Origin: Pseudarthrobacter defluvii
GTDB lineage: Bacteria > Actinomycetota > Actinomycetes > Actinomycetales > Micrococcaceae
Direction: 5' to 3'
DNA length: 64,000 nucleotides
Assembly (NCBI RefSeq): GCF_030816725.1
Contig: NZ_JAUSYG010000001.1
Location: 3,596,001 to 3,660,000, forward strand
Below are positions 37,360 through 45,844 of this stretch, in pieces (the first letter of the stretch is position 1; every line of letters begins with the position of its first letter). A model generated the notes under the pieces. That model did not search any database and had not been told where the DNA came from. It saw nothing but the letters and a program-made list of their open reading frames with translations. The position numbers were made by a program, and so were the translations under genes.

Positions 37360-38187
37360 TCACCCGGCGGTGTCCTTGCCCCGGCTGCCGTGGGCGCCCT
37401 CTTTGCCGGCGTCGCCGCCGTCGTGCACGGATTCGAGGACGACGTCCCGCACAACGGGACGGTCGAACGTGGGGGCCGGGCCCGCATGCTGCCTGCGCCT
37501 GCTCAGGTGGAATAAGCGGTGCGCCAAAATGACGATCGCCACCCAGGCCAGACCAAGAGTCCACCCCGCCATGACATCGGTCAGCCAGTGGTGGCCCAAG
37601 AAGACCCTGCTCAGCCCCATGGCGATGATGAAGATCACCCCGGCCGTGATTGCCGTGACCCTTACCCAGAGCATGTGGAACTGGAGGCAAAGGACGTACA
37701 GGAGGACGCTGATCACCACGGTGGTATTGAGCGTATGACCACTGGGGAATGACGGCGAATCCTCGTAAGGCGGCACCGCGTCTGCGTGATCAGGCCGGGT
37801 CCTGCCCACCAGTTTCTTGCCAAAGGTGGTGGCCAGGATGGAGACCGTGGCCGCGCCGCCCACCAGGATGATGGGCCGCCACGTCCGGCTCAGGAACGTC
37901 AGCCAGGCGGTGAGGATGCTGGCGAGGATGGGCATCCCGATGCCGCCACCGATGTTGGTGAACCCTGTGGCAAAGGCATCGAGGCCGGGGTTTCGCAGCG
38001 ACTCCGCGTAGTTGAGGGCAGGAACATCGAGGTTCGCCAGCCCGTCCTTGCCCACCACATCGTCATAAACCTCGGCGCCGGCCAGCGCCATCATGACCAC
38101 CACGGTTCCGCCGATAATCAAGGTCAGCCAGAGGGCTGCATAGGGTTTGAACCATCTGTCCAGGCGGTCGTGGAGCCTGCTCATCAT
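37360..38187 (-). CDS. PAP2 family membrane phosphatase
   Basis: A 275-residue membrane protein with about six helices. The acid-phosphatase motifs are KKLVGRTRPDH, PSFPSGHTLN and SRVFLGHHWLTD, all intact. The family dephosphorylates lipid pyrophosphates or phosphatidates, e.g. undecaprenyl pyrophosphate recycling. The C-terminal 35 residues are polar and His/Gly-rich. An ATG one codon later is an equal alternative start. Confidence 0.93.
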   Translation of the reverse strand: MMSRLHDRLDRWFKPYAALWLTLIIGGTVVVMMALAGAEVYDDVVGKDGLANLDVPALNYAESLRNPGLDAFATGFTNIGGGIGMPILASILTAWLTFLSRTWRPIILVGGAATVSILATTFGKKLVGRTRPDHADAVPPYEDSPSFPSGHTLNTTVVISVLLYVLCLQFHMLWVRVTAITAGVIFIIAMGLSRVFLGHHWLTDVMAGWTLGLAWVAIVILAHRLFHLSRRRQHAGPAPTFDRPVVRDVVLESVHDGGDAGKEGAHGSRGKDTAG

Positions 38188-38240
38188 GCCTCCCGGGAAA
38201 AGAACGCAAGCTTAGTATCCCTCGAAACTATCATTGAGCC

Positions 38241-38747
38241 ATGCCCTTGCCGGAGAAGAATCACAATGCCTGGATGGGCCTTGCCCTGGCTGAGGCACGG
38301 CGGGCCCTCGCCACGGAGGACGTGCCGATTGGCGCCGTGGTGATAGGGCCCGACGGCGATGTGCTGGGTTACGGACGGAACCAACGGGAAGAGCTGGGTG
38401 ACCCCACGGCCCACGCCGAGGTGGTGGCCATCAGGGAAGCGGCCGGACGGCTGCAGGAAAGGGCGCGGCTGGGCGGCGGCCGGGACGACGGCTGGCGGTT
38501 GTCCGACTGTACTTTGGTGGTCACCTTGGAACCGTGCGCCATGTGCGCGGGCGCGATTGTCCTGGCGCGGATCCCCCGGGTGGTGTTCGGAGCTTGGGAT
38601 GAGAAGGCGGGTGCTGCGGGGTCAGTGTTCGACATCCTTCGCGAACGCCGGCTAAACCACTGGGTTGAGGTGTACCCCGGGGTCCGCGAGGAAGAGTGCG
38701 CACTGCTGCTGCGGGAGTTTTTTGCTTGGCACCGGAGCGCTCTCTAG
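38241..38747 (+). CDS. tadA: tRNA-specific adenosine deaminase
   Basis: A 168-residue zinc deaminase. Catalytic HAE (His58, Glu60) and PCAMC (Cys99, Cys102) are intact. It converts A34 to inosine in tRNA-Arg(ACG), a tRNA that is itself encoded in this window. An insertion of about 12 residues (ERARLGGGRDDG) precedes the second zinc motif. It is divergent from PAP2 and convergent with the glycosyltransferase. Confidence 0.95.
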   Translation: MPLPEKNHNAWMGLALAEARRALATEDVPIGAVVIGPDGDVLGYGRNQREELGDPTAHAEVVAIREAAGRLQERARLGGGRDDGWRLSDCTLVVTLEPCAMCAGAIVLARIPRVVFGAWDEKAGAAGSVFDILRERRLNHWVEVYPGVREEECALLLREFFAWHRSAL

Positions 38748-38755
38748 CCGTTCGT

Positions 38756-39838
38756 TCAGTCTTGCCCCGCTATCAGGGCCAGCATCCGCCCGGCGGTGCT
38801 GTCCCAGCCCGGCAACCTGGTCCGCGCTTCCATCGCCGCTGCCTGCCAGGCGTGCCGGAGTTGTTGGTCCGTCAGCCAGTGGCGCAGGGTGGCGGCCAGC
38901 CGGTCCGGACTCTCACTTGCGCCGGCGGGTAGTGGCAGCGCTGCCCCCGGGAGGCGCGGCCCGCCGTCGTTCGCTGCCACCCCGGCCATCCCAAGCGCTT
39001 CCACTGCCCCCGTGCCCTCGCGGACCACCACTGGGATTCCATGGGCCAGCGACTCGGTGACGGCCATTCCGAAAGCCTCGATTCGGGATACCAGCAACGT
39101 CAGGTCAGTGCGCGCCCATTCTGCTTCGAGAGCCGCTCCCGTGAGCTCACCCAGAATCCGCACCCGGTTCTGCAGTCCCTTGGCCGCGATGGCAGCCCCG
39201 ACCTCCTGCGCGTAGTCCAGGTCCGCCTGGTCAGACCCCACGAACGACGCAGTCCACTCAAGGTCCTGGATCCGGGCCAGCGCCTCGACGGTCAGCACCT
39301 GGTCCTTGTTGGGCAGCAGGGCGGCGACGACGGCCAGGTGGGGAGGCGTGGAGCCGGAGGCCCGGGGAGCAGGATCAACTCCAGGAAGAACAACCTCGGC
39401 CTGCGGAAGTCCCCGCTTCGCCAGCACGGACGCCGCAGAGGAACTGGTACAGATCACCCCGGTCGCTGCGCGAAGGGCCCTGGCCTCCTTTTTCAGGGCA
39501 GCCGTCCCGAAACTTTCCGGCACGGGCATATGCACCAGGACCCATACTTTCCGCCCCGCCTTTGCCGCAAACTCGAGCTCATCCGGGGCGCCAACCGCTA
39601 CCAGCCCGTCCACGATGGCCACTGCCCGCCCGGGATCCGCTTCAGGTTCCCATGCTCCCAGCAGGGTGCCCAGCCGGCGTCGTTCCTTGGCGCTGGCCTC
39701 CGGCCAGCTTCCCTCGACGCTGATGACGTCTACCCGTGTACCGAGGGCCTGCAGGCCGGCTACCAGGCGCGCGTTGTAAACGTTGCCGCCTGAGCTGTGG
39801 CGGATATTGCCGGGAACGAGCAGCCGCACAGGGCGCAC
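38756..39838 (-). CDS. Glycosyltransferase family 4-type enzyme
   Basis: A 360-residue GT-B enzyme. The N-terminal PVRLLVPGNIRHSSGGNVYNA is the acceptor-side start; the donor side carries SRIEAFGMAVTESLAHGIP with the E-x7-E motif, and GTGAVEALG. It transfers a sugar from a nucleotide donor to an unknown acceptor. The GTG at 39838 begins 2 bases after the stop of the PTPS-like gene, so the two are one operon. A second GTG three codons in is possible. Confidence 0.88.
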   Translation of the reverse strand: MRPVRLLVPGNIRHSSGGNVYNARLVAGLQALGTRVDVISVEGSWPEASAKERRRLGTLLGAWEPEADPGRAVAIVDGLVAVGAPDELEFAAKAGRKVWVLVHMPVPESFGTAALKKEARALRAATGVICTSSSAASVLAKRGLPQAEVVLPGVDPAPRASGSTPPHLAVVAALLPNKDQVLTVEALARIQDLEWTASFVGSDQADLDYAQEVGAAIAAKGLQNRVRILGELTGAALEAEWARTDLTLLVSRIEAFGMAVTESLAHGIPVVVREGTGAVEALGMAGVAANDGGPRLPGAALPLPAGASESPDRLAATLRHWLTDQQLRHAWQAAAMEARTRLPGWDSTAGRMLALIAGQD

Positions 39839-39840
39839 GG

Positions 39841-40236
39841 TTAGGCTGCGAGATCCAGGGAGTAGGTGGCCCACGCGTCCGGATTTTCGCGCAGGGTGAC
39901 GTCAATTCCTGCCAGCTCACGGCCGTCGTCGCTGTCCCTGATCTTGGCAGCAACTTTCTGGGCGACGTATTCGGCGAGTGCCTCCGTGGTGGTCAACTGG
40001 CCTTCGAAGTCCGGGTGCTCGTCCAGGTTTTGGTAGTTCAGGCCGCCCAGCACGTCCTCGATGATGGTCCCGGCGGCGCCGATGTCCAGGACGATCGCGT
40101 CGGCGTTGAGCGCACGACGGCGGAAGGTCACCTCGGCGACAAAGGTTGCGCCGTGCAGGCCCTGGGCGGGCCCGAACGCCTCACGCGGAAGGCTGTGGGC
40201 GATCATGAAGTGGCGGCGGACGGTCAGGCTGAACAT
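39841..40236 (-). CDS. Divergent 6-pyruvoyl-tetrahydropterin synthase-like protein
   Basis: A 131-residue T-fold protein of the PTPS/QueD family. HFMIAHSL (His14) and LHGATF (His28) mark the zinc site, TTTEALAEYVAQKV the family helix, and RENPDAWATY the pterin-anchoring Glu. The usual HGH triplet is HGA here, and the catalytic cysteine four residues before it is alanine. So zinc binding and classical synthase chemistry are both doubtful. It is flanked, with 2-3 base gaps, by a dehydrogenase and a glycosyltransferase. Confidence 0.85.
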   Translation of the reverse strand: MFSLTVRRHFMIAHSLPREAFGPAQGLHGATFVAEVTFRRRALNADAIVLDIGAAGTIIEDVLGGLNYQNLDEHPDFEGQLTTTEALAEYVAQKVAAKIRDSDDGRELAGIDVTLRENPDAWATYSLDLAA

Positions 40237-40239
40237 GGG

Positions 40240-41268
40240 TTACCTCAAGTTCTGGTAGTTGTCGGTGGCTGGGGTGGATGCAGGGTACTCAACGACGTGG
40301 CACAGGGCTTCGAGAGTGCCGTCGGCCAGGCTTTGCACCACATCCGGCAGGTCCTCGAAGCGTGACGACCCGGTCAGGAACGCATCGAAAACCGGGTCCT
40401 TGAGCAGCGATACGGCAAGGTCCAGGCGGTCGGCGTTGGTACGGCGGTGGCGCCGGGAACGAGCCACCATGCCGACCTGGCTGGCCCTGATGGACAGCCG
40501 CCTCGCGTGGAAGTCCTCCCCCAGCGGCACGGTGACCTCCCGGTTGGCATACCAGGACATCTCGATGACGTCCCCTTCATCGCCGAGGAGCTGCAGGCTG
40601 CGTTCCAGGCCCTCCTGGGAGGCCGAGCAGTGGAAAACGATGTCGCAGTCCGCCAGGGCGTCATCCGGTTGCGCGAAGTCCACGCCAAGCGTGTCCGCGA
40701 GCTGCTTCCTTCCGGGGTCAAGGTCCACCAGTTGCAGGCGCTGGAGCGGAAAGGTACGGAGCAAGGTGGCCACCATGCCGCCCACCAGCCCCGCACCGAC
40801 GACCGCCACCCGGTCCCCCAGCCGCGGCCCGGCCTCCCACAGGGCGTTGACTGCCGTTTCGACCGTGCCCGTGAGGACCGCGCGCCGAGAAGGGACCTCG
40901 TCGGGGATCCTGGTCAAGGATTCGACGGGAACTACGTAGCGGTCCTGATGCGGGTTCAGGCAGAAGACGCGTTGGCCTTTCCACCCTTCGGGCCCTTCCT
41001 CCACGACACCGACAGAGAGGTAACCGAACTTCACCGGTCCCGGAAATTCCCCCTCCTGGCGCGGGGCGCGCATTTCTTCTGCAACCCGCGGCGGAACGGC
41101 CCCTGCGTGGACCACCATTTCGGTGCCTTTGCTGATGCCCGAATACAGGGCACGGACTAGCGCCTCACCCGGTCCGGGAGCGGGCACTTCTTCGGCCCTC
41201 AGCTCGCCGTGCTCCTTGGCAGTGGTCCAGTATGCGGTTGCGTGGATGGGAGTTTCTGAGTTTGTCAT
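40240..41268 (-). CDS. MDR dehydrogenase of the BchC-like type
   Basis: A 342-residue medium-chain dehydrogenase. The N-terminal domain has LYSGISKGTEMVVHAG where zinc enzymes carry a cysteine-based CGICGSD motif, so catalytic zinc binding by that route is absent. The Rossmann domain has RVAVVGAGLVGGMVATLL. This subgroup resembles BchC-like dehydrogenases and acts on an unknown alcohol. First gene of the operon with the PTPS-like and glycosyltransferase genes (gaps of 3 and 2 bases). Confidence 0.88.
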   Translation of the reverse strand: MTNSETPIHATAYWTTAKEHGELRAEEVPAPGPGEALVRALYSGISKGTEMVVHAGAVPPRVAEEMRAPRQEGEFPGPVKFGYLSVGVVEEGPEGWKGQRVFCLNPHQDRYVVPVESLTRIPDEVPSRRAVLTGTVETAVNALWEAGPRLGDRVAVVGAGLVGGMVATLLRTFPLQRLQLVDLDPGRKQLADTLGVDFAQPDDALADCDIVFHCSASQEGLERSLQLLGDEGDVIEMSWYANREVTVPLGEDFHARRLSIRASQVGMVARSRRHRRTNADRLDLAVSLLKDPVFDAFLTGSSRFEDLPDVVQSLADGTLEALCHVVEYPASTPATDNYQNLR

Positions 41269-41446
41269 CTTGCTGATGAATCTAGCCGGACGCGCATGAA
41301 CGGGGAAAGTCCGACGGCGGGTGTCGGGTTTTCTGGGGCGCTTGCCCTTGGGCACGTGCGGGATGAACGCGCATGGGGTGAGCACGTAAAGGATACGCAC
41401 GTGGGATGAAGTGCGATGCAGCCGGCGGTGAATTCCCCCATACAGC

Positions 41447-42937
41447 TCAGGCCGAGGGCGGGTGGAGAATGCGGTCAAGGCAAGCTTCTCCGGGCGAGAG
41501 GCCAACACTGACCAAATCCGGGAAACCGAAGGTTGCCCTTTCCATCGGCTTCAGTTGCGGCACCAAGTGCTCGGGCCAGCGTGGTGGTTCCCAGTCCTGG
41601 TGTTCGCTTTGGTAGTGCCGGCCGGTGGGTGAGGTCCAGCCGGGTGGTTCGTTTTTGGTGGCCGGGGTGGGTTGCCAGCCGGTGCTGTGCCGGAGTTTGT
41701 GGTGTTTCGGGCAGGGCTGACCCAGGTTGGCGATCCCGGTGGTGCCGCCCTTGGCCCAGGCGAGGATGTGGTCGGCGTCGTTGTCCAGCGAGTTGTTGCT
41801 GCAGCCCGGGAACGGGCACTTGCCGTCCCGCATCCGAAGCCAGGCCCGCATCGCGCCGGTCACCCGGTAGCCCGTCCGGCCGATTTCCAGCGGCGCCCCG
41901 TCCCGCGGATCCACCAAGACCCGGTAAAACGAGTCGGCACCGTTCGCGACCAGGTCCCTGGCCATCGACGGCGGGATGGGGCCGTACCCGTCCAGCATCG
42001 CCGGCTCATCGGTCATACCCATCAGGGAGAACACCGGGACCGTGACCAACACCTGCGCCCGGATCGGCGACGACGGTAAACCCGCTCCTTCCACGACCCC
42101 CGCTGCGGTATGTCTGTCGTCCGTGGCACCGCTGCCAAGAATCGCGTCGGCGAAGTTGTCGGCCCGCAACTGCGGCATGCCGCGGCGCTCCTCCGGTCCC
42201 TGCATGGCACGCGAGATAGCCGTAAGCCGGTTCCACCCGGCCAGGGCCTGAGCAGCGGGCAGGCACGCTGACAGCCAGGCCATCCCGTCCTGGTCCGCCC
42301 GGAACTCCACCCGCCGGTCCGCCACCCCCTTCGCATGCCGCTTCTCAATGCTCTCCGCATGGTGGCGTTCCCGCCACGTCCTGGCCTTGGCCCGAAACCG
42401 ATGCGCAGGCATCTCACCGGCAGGGCACCCCCGCGCCGGGTCAGATGCATCAGGATCCAGGAAATGCCCCTCCAACGCCGACGCCCCCACAGCATCGAGG
42501 CTGGCGGCCTCATCCACCATCGCCACCGCGTGCTGCCACGACAGGACACCTGCCTGCAAAGATTCAAGCGTCCGAGGCAACGTCGACCTCAGAGCATAGG
42601 AGGTCGACAGGAACGAGGAAGCGGCCCGCGGCCCAAGCGCCAAAACGCACCCAATCTCCGCCGCTACCGCCATCTCCTGCGCCCGCACAGGAACATCAGG
42701 CCCCGCAACTGCCCAGGCACTGTCCGCGAACTTCACCGCGGCTTTGGCCTTCACCGCAGCAACCCCAGCCTCCACCTCCCGGGAACCGGCAAGAATGTCC
42801 AGGCAGCCATCCGCCAGGCCAGCCAATGGATCAGCCTGAGAGAACGGCTCCGAACCGGCCCCGTCCACCTCCGCATTAAGCACAGCAAGGGCAGCCTTGA
42901 TGTCCTCAAAGGCCCTCACCACCGCCTGTGTTCCCAT
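41447..42937 (-). CDS. DUF222/HNH endonuclease (13E12-like)
   Basis: A 496-residue protein. An N-terminal helical DUF222 region (about 40-360) is followed by an HNH domain: RDGKCPFPGCSNNSLDNDAD, then HILAWAKGGTT, then CPKHHKLRHSTG. These proteins are abundant in actinobacterial genomes, often multicopy like the mycobacterial 13E12 repeat, and are thought to be mobile or defence-linked nucleases. It lies near tRNA-Ser(CGA) at the edge of the accessory zone. The frame is intact. Confidence 0.93.
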   Translation of the reverse strand: MGTQAVVRAFEDIKAALAVLNAEVDGAGSEPFSQADPLAGLADGCLDILAGSREVEAGVAAVKAKAAVKFADSAWAVAGPDVPVRAQEMAVAAEIGCVLALGPRAASSFLSTSYALRSTLPRTLESLQAGVLSWQHAVAMVDEAASLDAVGASALEGHFLDPDASDPARGCPAGEMPAHRFRAKARTWRERHHAESIEKRHAKGVADRRVEFRADQDGMAWLSACLPAAQALAGWNRLTAISRAMQGPEERRGMPQLRADNFADAILGSGATDDRHTAAGVVEGAGLPSSPIRAQVLVTVPVFSLMGMTDEPAMLDGYGPIPPSMARDLVANGADSFYRVLVDPRDGAPLEIGRTGYRVTGAMRAWLRMRDGKCPFPGCSNNSLDNDADHILAWAKGGTTGIANLGQPCPKHHKLRHSTGWQPTPATKNEPPGWTSPTGRHYQSEHQDWEPPRWPEHLVPQLKPMERATFGFPDLVSVGLSPGEACLDRILHPPSA

Positions 42938-43124
42938 GTACTAATCATCAGGGGAGGGTCTGACATTCACGCCAGACGGCAGTCGACGGTCACCAAAGGT
43001 CTCCCGCGCTGCCGTCACCTTTCCCTTGCGCTTGCGGACTCATCGCCATACTCGGGCCACCTGCTGCGAGCGGTGCCCACACGTTTTGGGGATGCAGGCC
43101 TTGCTCCGGTACCCTATTGAGGTT

Positions 43125-43211
43125 GGTGACGTGTCCGAGCGGCCGAAGGTGCAACACTCGAAATGTTGTTTGGTGTAAAAGCCAACGTGGGTTCAAATCC
43201 CACCGTCACCG
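43125..43211 (+). tRNA. tRNA-Ser(CGA)
   Basis: An 87-nt class II tRNA. Acceptor GGTGACG pairs with CGTCACC. Anticodon stem CAACA/TGTTG encloses CTCGAAA, anticodon CGA. A long variable arm and T-loop GTTCAAATC are present. It borders an accessory region and could be an integration site. Confidence 0.97.
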
Positions 43212-43220
43212 CTGATGAGG

Positions 43221-43267
43221 AAGGCTCTGATTCCCCTAGAACTAAGGGAATCAGAGCCTTTTTCTTT
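43221..43267 (+). terminator. Terminator after tRNA-Ser(CGA)
   Basis: AAGGCTCTGATTCCC (43221-43235) and GGGAATCAGAGCCTT (43246-43260) form a perfect 15-bp stem followed by TTTTCTTT. Confidence 0.93.
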
Positions 43268-43894
43268 CCCTGAATCGGCCTGGCGGTAACCCAGCAGTAA
43301 CAGAATTTCTTAAGTGCTCCTTTTGGAAACACAACACGGAAGCTCCTCTCGTCCCTCCGCTCCCCTTCATTTCTTCCGTATCCACCGGATCAAACGTGGG
43401 CATCGACACCAGGCACGTGGACCGGAAGAAGTTGTCGACGGGTTGAAGTGTGGAGTTCCGGCGAACGCGTTGCGGACTATTGACCTTTCCGCATGCAGCG
43501 GCCAGAGACCGTAGGACGTTACTTCCGCTGCCAGCCGAATCATCGACTAAAGCACCATCATGGGCGCGTCCTTGGCCTTCTCGTTCCCCGCCGTCGTATA
43601 TTCCCCTTCAGCCCAAGGACCAGTAGCCAGTTGGAGCAGGGCGACATTATTGCTGTTCCCACCGGGGAAGTCCGCTGGGCCTGTCTTCAAGTGGTTGACC
43701 TCAAAAGCCAAGGAGTCGGCGACCTTCGCATCGAACTACCGGGACTTTGCGGTGGGCGCTAAGCACTTTGTGTGGGGATGGAAGACGTCAATTCGCCGGG
43801 CCACGGCGGCGGCAACTGCCGCCATTTGACCGAATGGACCAGCTAAAGAATCGGTTATGGTGCGGTGTCCCTAGCACCAGGAATTGAGGTACCC
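43268..43894. other. Gene-poor stretch at the start of the accessory zone
   Basis: About 630 bases without an intact gene, less GC-rich than the flanks. One protein-like remnant is noted separately. I saw no integrase, transposase or copy of the tRNA 3' end here. Confidence 0.5.
43560..43762 (+). pseudogene. Remnant of a small Imm26-like protein
   Basis: One frame reads PRRRIFPFSPRTSSQLEQGD then IIAVPTGEVRWACLQVVDLK before losing sense. The GDIIAVPTGE...ACLQV pattern resembles the start of small immunity-26-like proteins, which contain GDVFAVPL-type sequences. No start codon with a ribosome site is near and the C-terminal part is missing. The identification is tentative. Confidence 0.3.
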
Positions 43895-44284
43895 GTGGAT
43901 CCCGCCGGCCGGTCCCCGCTCCACTGCTCAGCACTCACAAATGACGCGGATGAGGTGAGGCGGCTGACAGCCGAGGGTGAGTCCGTAGACTCAGCCGACA
44001 GGCAGGGATTCACTCCGCTGCATCTCACGTCCCAGGAACACGCCCTGGGAGCTGCTGCGGCAATGCATGACCTTGGCGCGACGGTCGACCAGGTCAACTC
44101 CTTCGGCAATACACCGTTGTTTGTTGCTGTCTTCAACTCAAGCGGCCGGCCCTGGATGATCGATCTGCTGCCTTCCCGCGGTGCAGATCCGCTGCATTCA
44201 AACCAGTCAGGGCAGACCCCTGCGGGACTGGCCAGGCTGATCGGCAACTATGACGTGGCGCAGTACTTCGACGATGTCCCCTGA
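43895..44284 (+). CDS. Ankyrin repeat protein
   Basis: About 129 residues with three to four ankyrin repeats: DPAGRSPLHCSALTNDADEV, DRQGFTPLHLTSQEHALGAA, NSFGNTPLFVAVFNSSGRPW and NQSGQTPAGLARLIG. A soluble protein-interaction module with an unknown partner. The GTG at 43895 has GAGG six bases upstream and gives the usual short N-terminus; a GTG at 43865 is an alternative. It is isolated, in the accessory zone. Confidence 0.85.
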   Translation: MDPAGRSPLHCSALTNDADEVRRLTAEGESVDSADRQGFTPLHLTSQEHALGAAAAMHDLGATVDQVNSFGNTPLFVAVFNSSGRPWMIDLLPSRGADPLHSNQSGQTPAGLARLIGNYDVAQYFDDVP

Positions 44285-44508
44285 TCCGCCGGAGCTGGCA
44301 ACACCGTGAAGGGTCAGCTCGCCTACGCGGGTCCAGTGGACACCATCTCTACGGCGCGAGACGCTTCAGTCGTGCAAGGGTCTGGTGTTCCGCGTGAACG
44401 ACGCGAACTGTCTTGTGCCGGGGGAACACAGGCCCTCGATCAGCGAGACCGAGCGCCCGGCGTGCAGCCTCTACCGCCATTTCCCGGTCTCGGGTCTTTT
44501 CTGCAAGC

Positions 44509-45234
44509 TCAATCACTGCCAGGTTTCACCGGAAGGGGGCGCTGGGGAATGGAACTCGCACCGCCTCTGGCCATTGGATCAGGCGCTGGCGGGTCCTCTG
44601 TGTGCCAGTAGCTTGTATAACGCGGCGACCGGCTTCTCTTCCGGCCGGCAGTGAAATCAGTGTCTACAGCGTGGACCAGTTCCGGGAGTTGCCATCTGCT
44701 GACGTCTTCCGGGCTCTGCTGCTTCGACCAGGCCCGTAGCCGCTCCCTGACCGGTTCTGTTGCCTTTTCCACGATGTCTTCCATGACCGAGATCAGGCTG
44801 TGTAATTGCTCGGCAATGACGCGGGGCATCGGCTGAACAAGGGATACTCCGATAACGTTCACGACCTGTCCTTCTGTATCCAAAACAGCAACCGGCACCG
44901 GCATAGTCAAATCAGACTGTGAATGCGCAACTGTGGTGTTGCGATACTTCCTGACCAGATTGTGGACCGGCACCAGCGCGACGGGCACAGCTGGAATTCC
45001 CGGCATTTCATCCAGACGCTCACGGACCTTGGAGAGGATGAACGGGCGGATGTAGGCCGTGACGGCATGTGACGTCAGCGGCCCCCGGAGTGGAGACTCT
45101 TCACCAGCCTCCAAGGCCTGCGCCAGGGTGTGGGAAGCCTCGGAAAGGTCGCTGGCATAACTGGTGAGGTCCACCAGCAGCTTTGTGTCGTCCATGTCGG
45201 GCAGAACCGCATAACCCGGTTGTTCCGGCTTCAC
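44509..45234 (-). CDS. Hypothetical protein with HEPN-like Rx5H motif
   Basis: A 241-residue soluble, mostly helical protein with no family I recognise. KYRNTTVAHSQSD at about 96-108 fits the HEPN ribonuclease signature: Arg98, polar Asn99, His104. Helices before it (TSYASDLSEASHTLAQALEA) and after it suit a four-helix HEPN core. The C-terminal 40 residues are basic and proline-rich. It starts 11 bases after a 67-residue gene on the same strand. HEPN proteins are common toxins in abortive-infection and toxin-antitoxin pairs. The assignment is motif-level inference. Confidence 0.65.
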   Translation of the reverse strand: MKPEQPGYAVLPDMDDTKLLVDLTSYASDLSEASHTLAQALEAGEESPLRGPLTSHAVTAYIRPFILSKVRERLDEMPGIPAVPVALVPVHNLVRKYRNTTVAHSQSDLTMPVPVAVLDTEGQVVNVIGVSLVQPMPRVIAEQLHSLISVMEDIVEKATEPVRERLRAWSKQQSPEDVSRWQLPELVHAVDTDFTAGRKRSRSPRYTSYWHTEDPPAPDPMARGGASSIPQRPLPVKPGSD

Positions 45235-45245
45235 TGTAGCCGTCT

Positions 45246-45449
45246 TTATGCGATGGGATGTTGTTTCGCTGCCAGGACGGCGAGGTCGTGGATGAGTCCC
45301 TGCACCTCGCGTTCACGGCCTTGGGAAGAAAAGAGAAGGACGGTCGCGGGGCTGGCAGAAGGATCAGCGGTAGGCCTTGGTTTTGGGGCAGGCAGCACCG
45401 AACCCGGCTCTTTGGTTCCAAACGGATGACTAAATGTAACTGTCTCCAT
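45246..45449 (-). CDS. Small hypothetical protein upstream of the HEPN-like gene
   Basis: A 67-residue open frame ending 11 bases before the HEPN-like gene. It is Pro/Ser-rich in the first half (PKPRPTADPSASPATVLLF), then helical (EVQGLIHDLAVLAAKQHPIA). No family is recognised and the ribosome site is weak. The tight spacing suggests cotranscription and possibly partnership, e.g. as an antitoxin, but this is inference only. Confidence 0.45.
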   Translation of the reverse strand: METVTFSHPFGTKEPGSVLPAPKPRPTADPSASPATVLLFSSQGREREVQGLIHDLAVLAAKQHPIA

Positions 45450-45844
45450 CAGAAAAGCCCCTCAGCGTTTGTACTTTGACTTTGTTTACCACGAATTTGT
45501 TCAGGCGGCAGGTCTTGTTAGCGACTGTGGGAAGGAACTTCCGCCCGGGTGCGGGCCACCGGCGAACGGTGTGGGATGGTTTCGCTTCCCCGCTGCACCA
45601 GCCACTGGGGGGCTTGCCGATAGATGGACGCTAATGTCCTGGCTGTTGCCCGGGTTCGGTCCAGTGTCTGGTCCTGCCGCCGTTGCGTCATGCAGATGAT
45701 GCGGATTCACGGCGAGGAAGTGGAGGTCGGGATCAAGGCCCGGCCGCGCCCCGTCCTCGGATGGTGGTGTTGGGGCCCTTGGGCTCTGGCGGGCAGCTGC
45801 CCTGCCCGTGAGTCTGTTAGTGACTACAAAGAAGGGCAACAGCC
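45450..45844. other. Intergenic region upstream of CPBP protease
   Basis: About 395 bases. Open frames on both strands look random and lack ribosome sites. It should hold the promoters of the flanking divergent genes. Nothing else was recognised. Confidence 0.45.

Noticed and set aside
43114..43332. 72-codon minus-strand frame across tRNA-Ser(CGA)
   Set aside because: It runs through the tRNA and its terminator; no integrase similarity.
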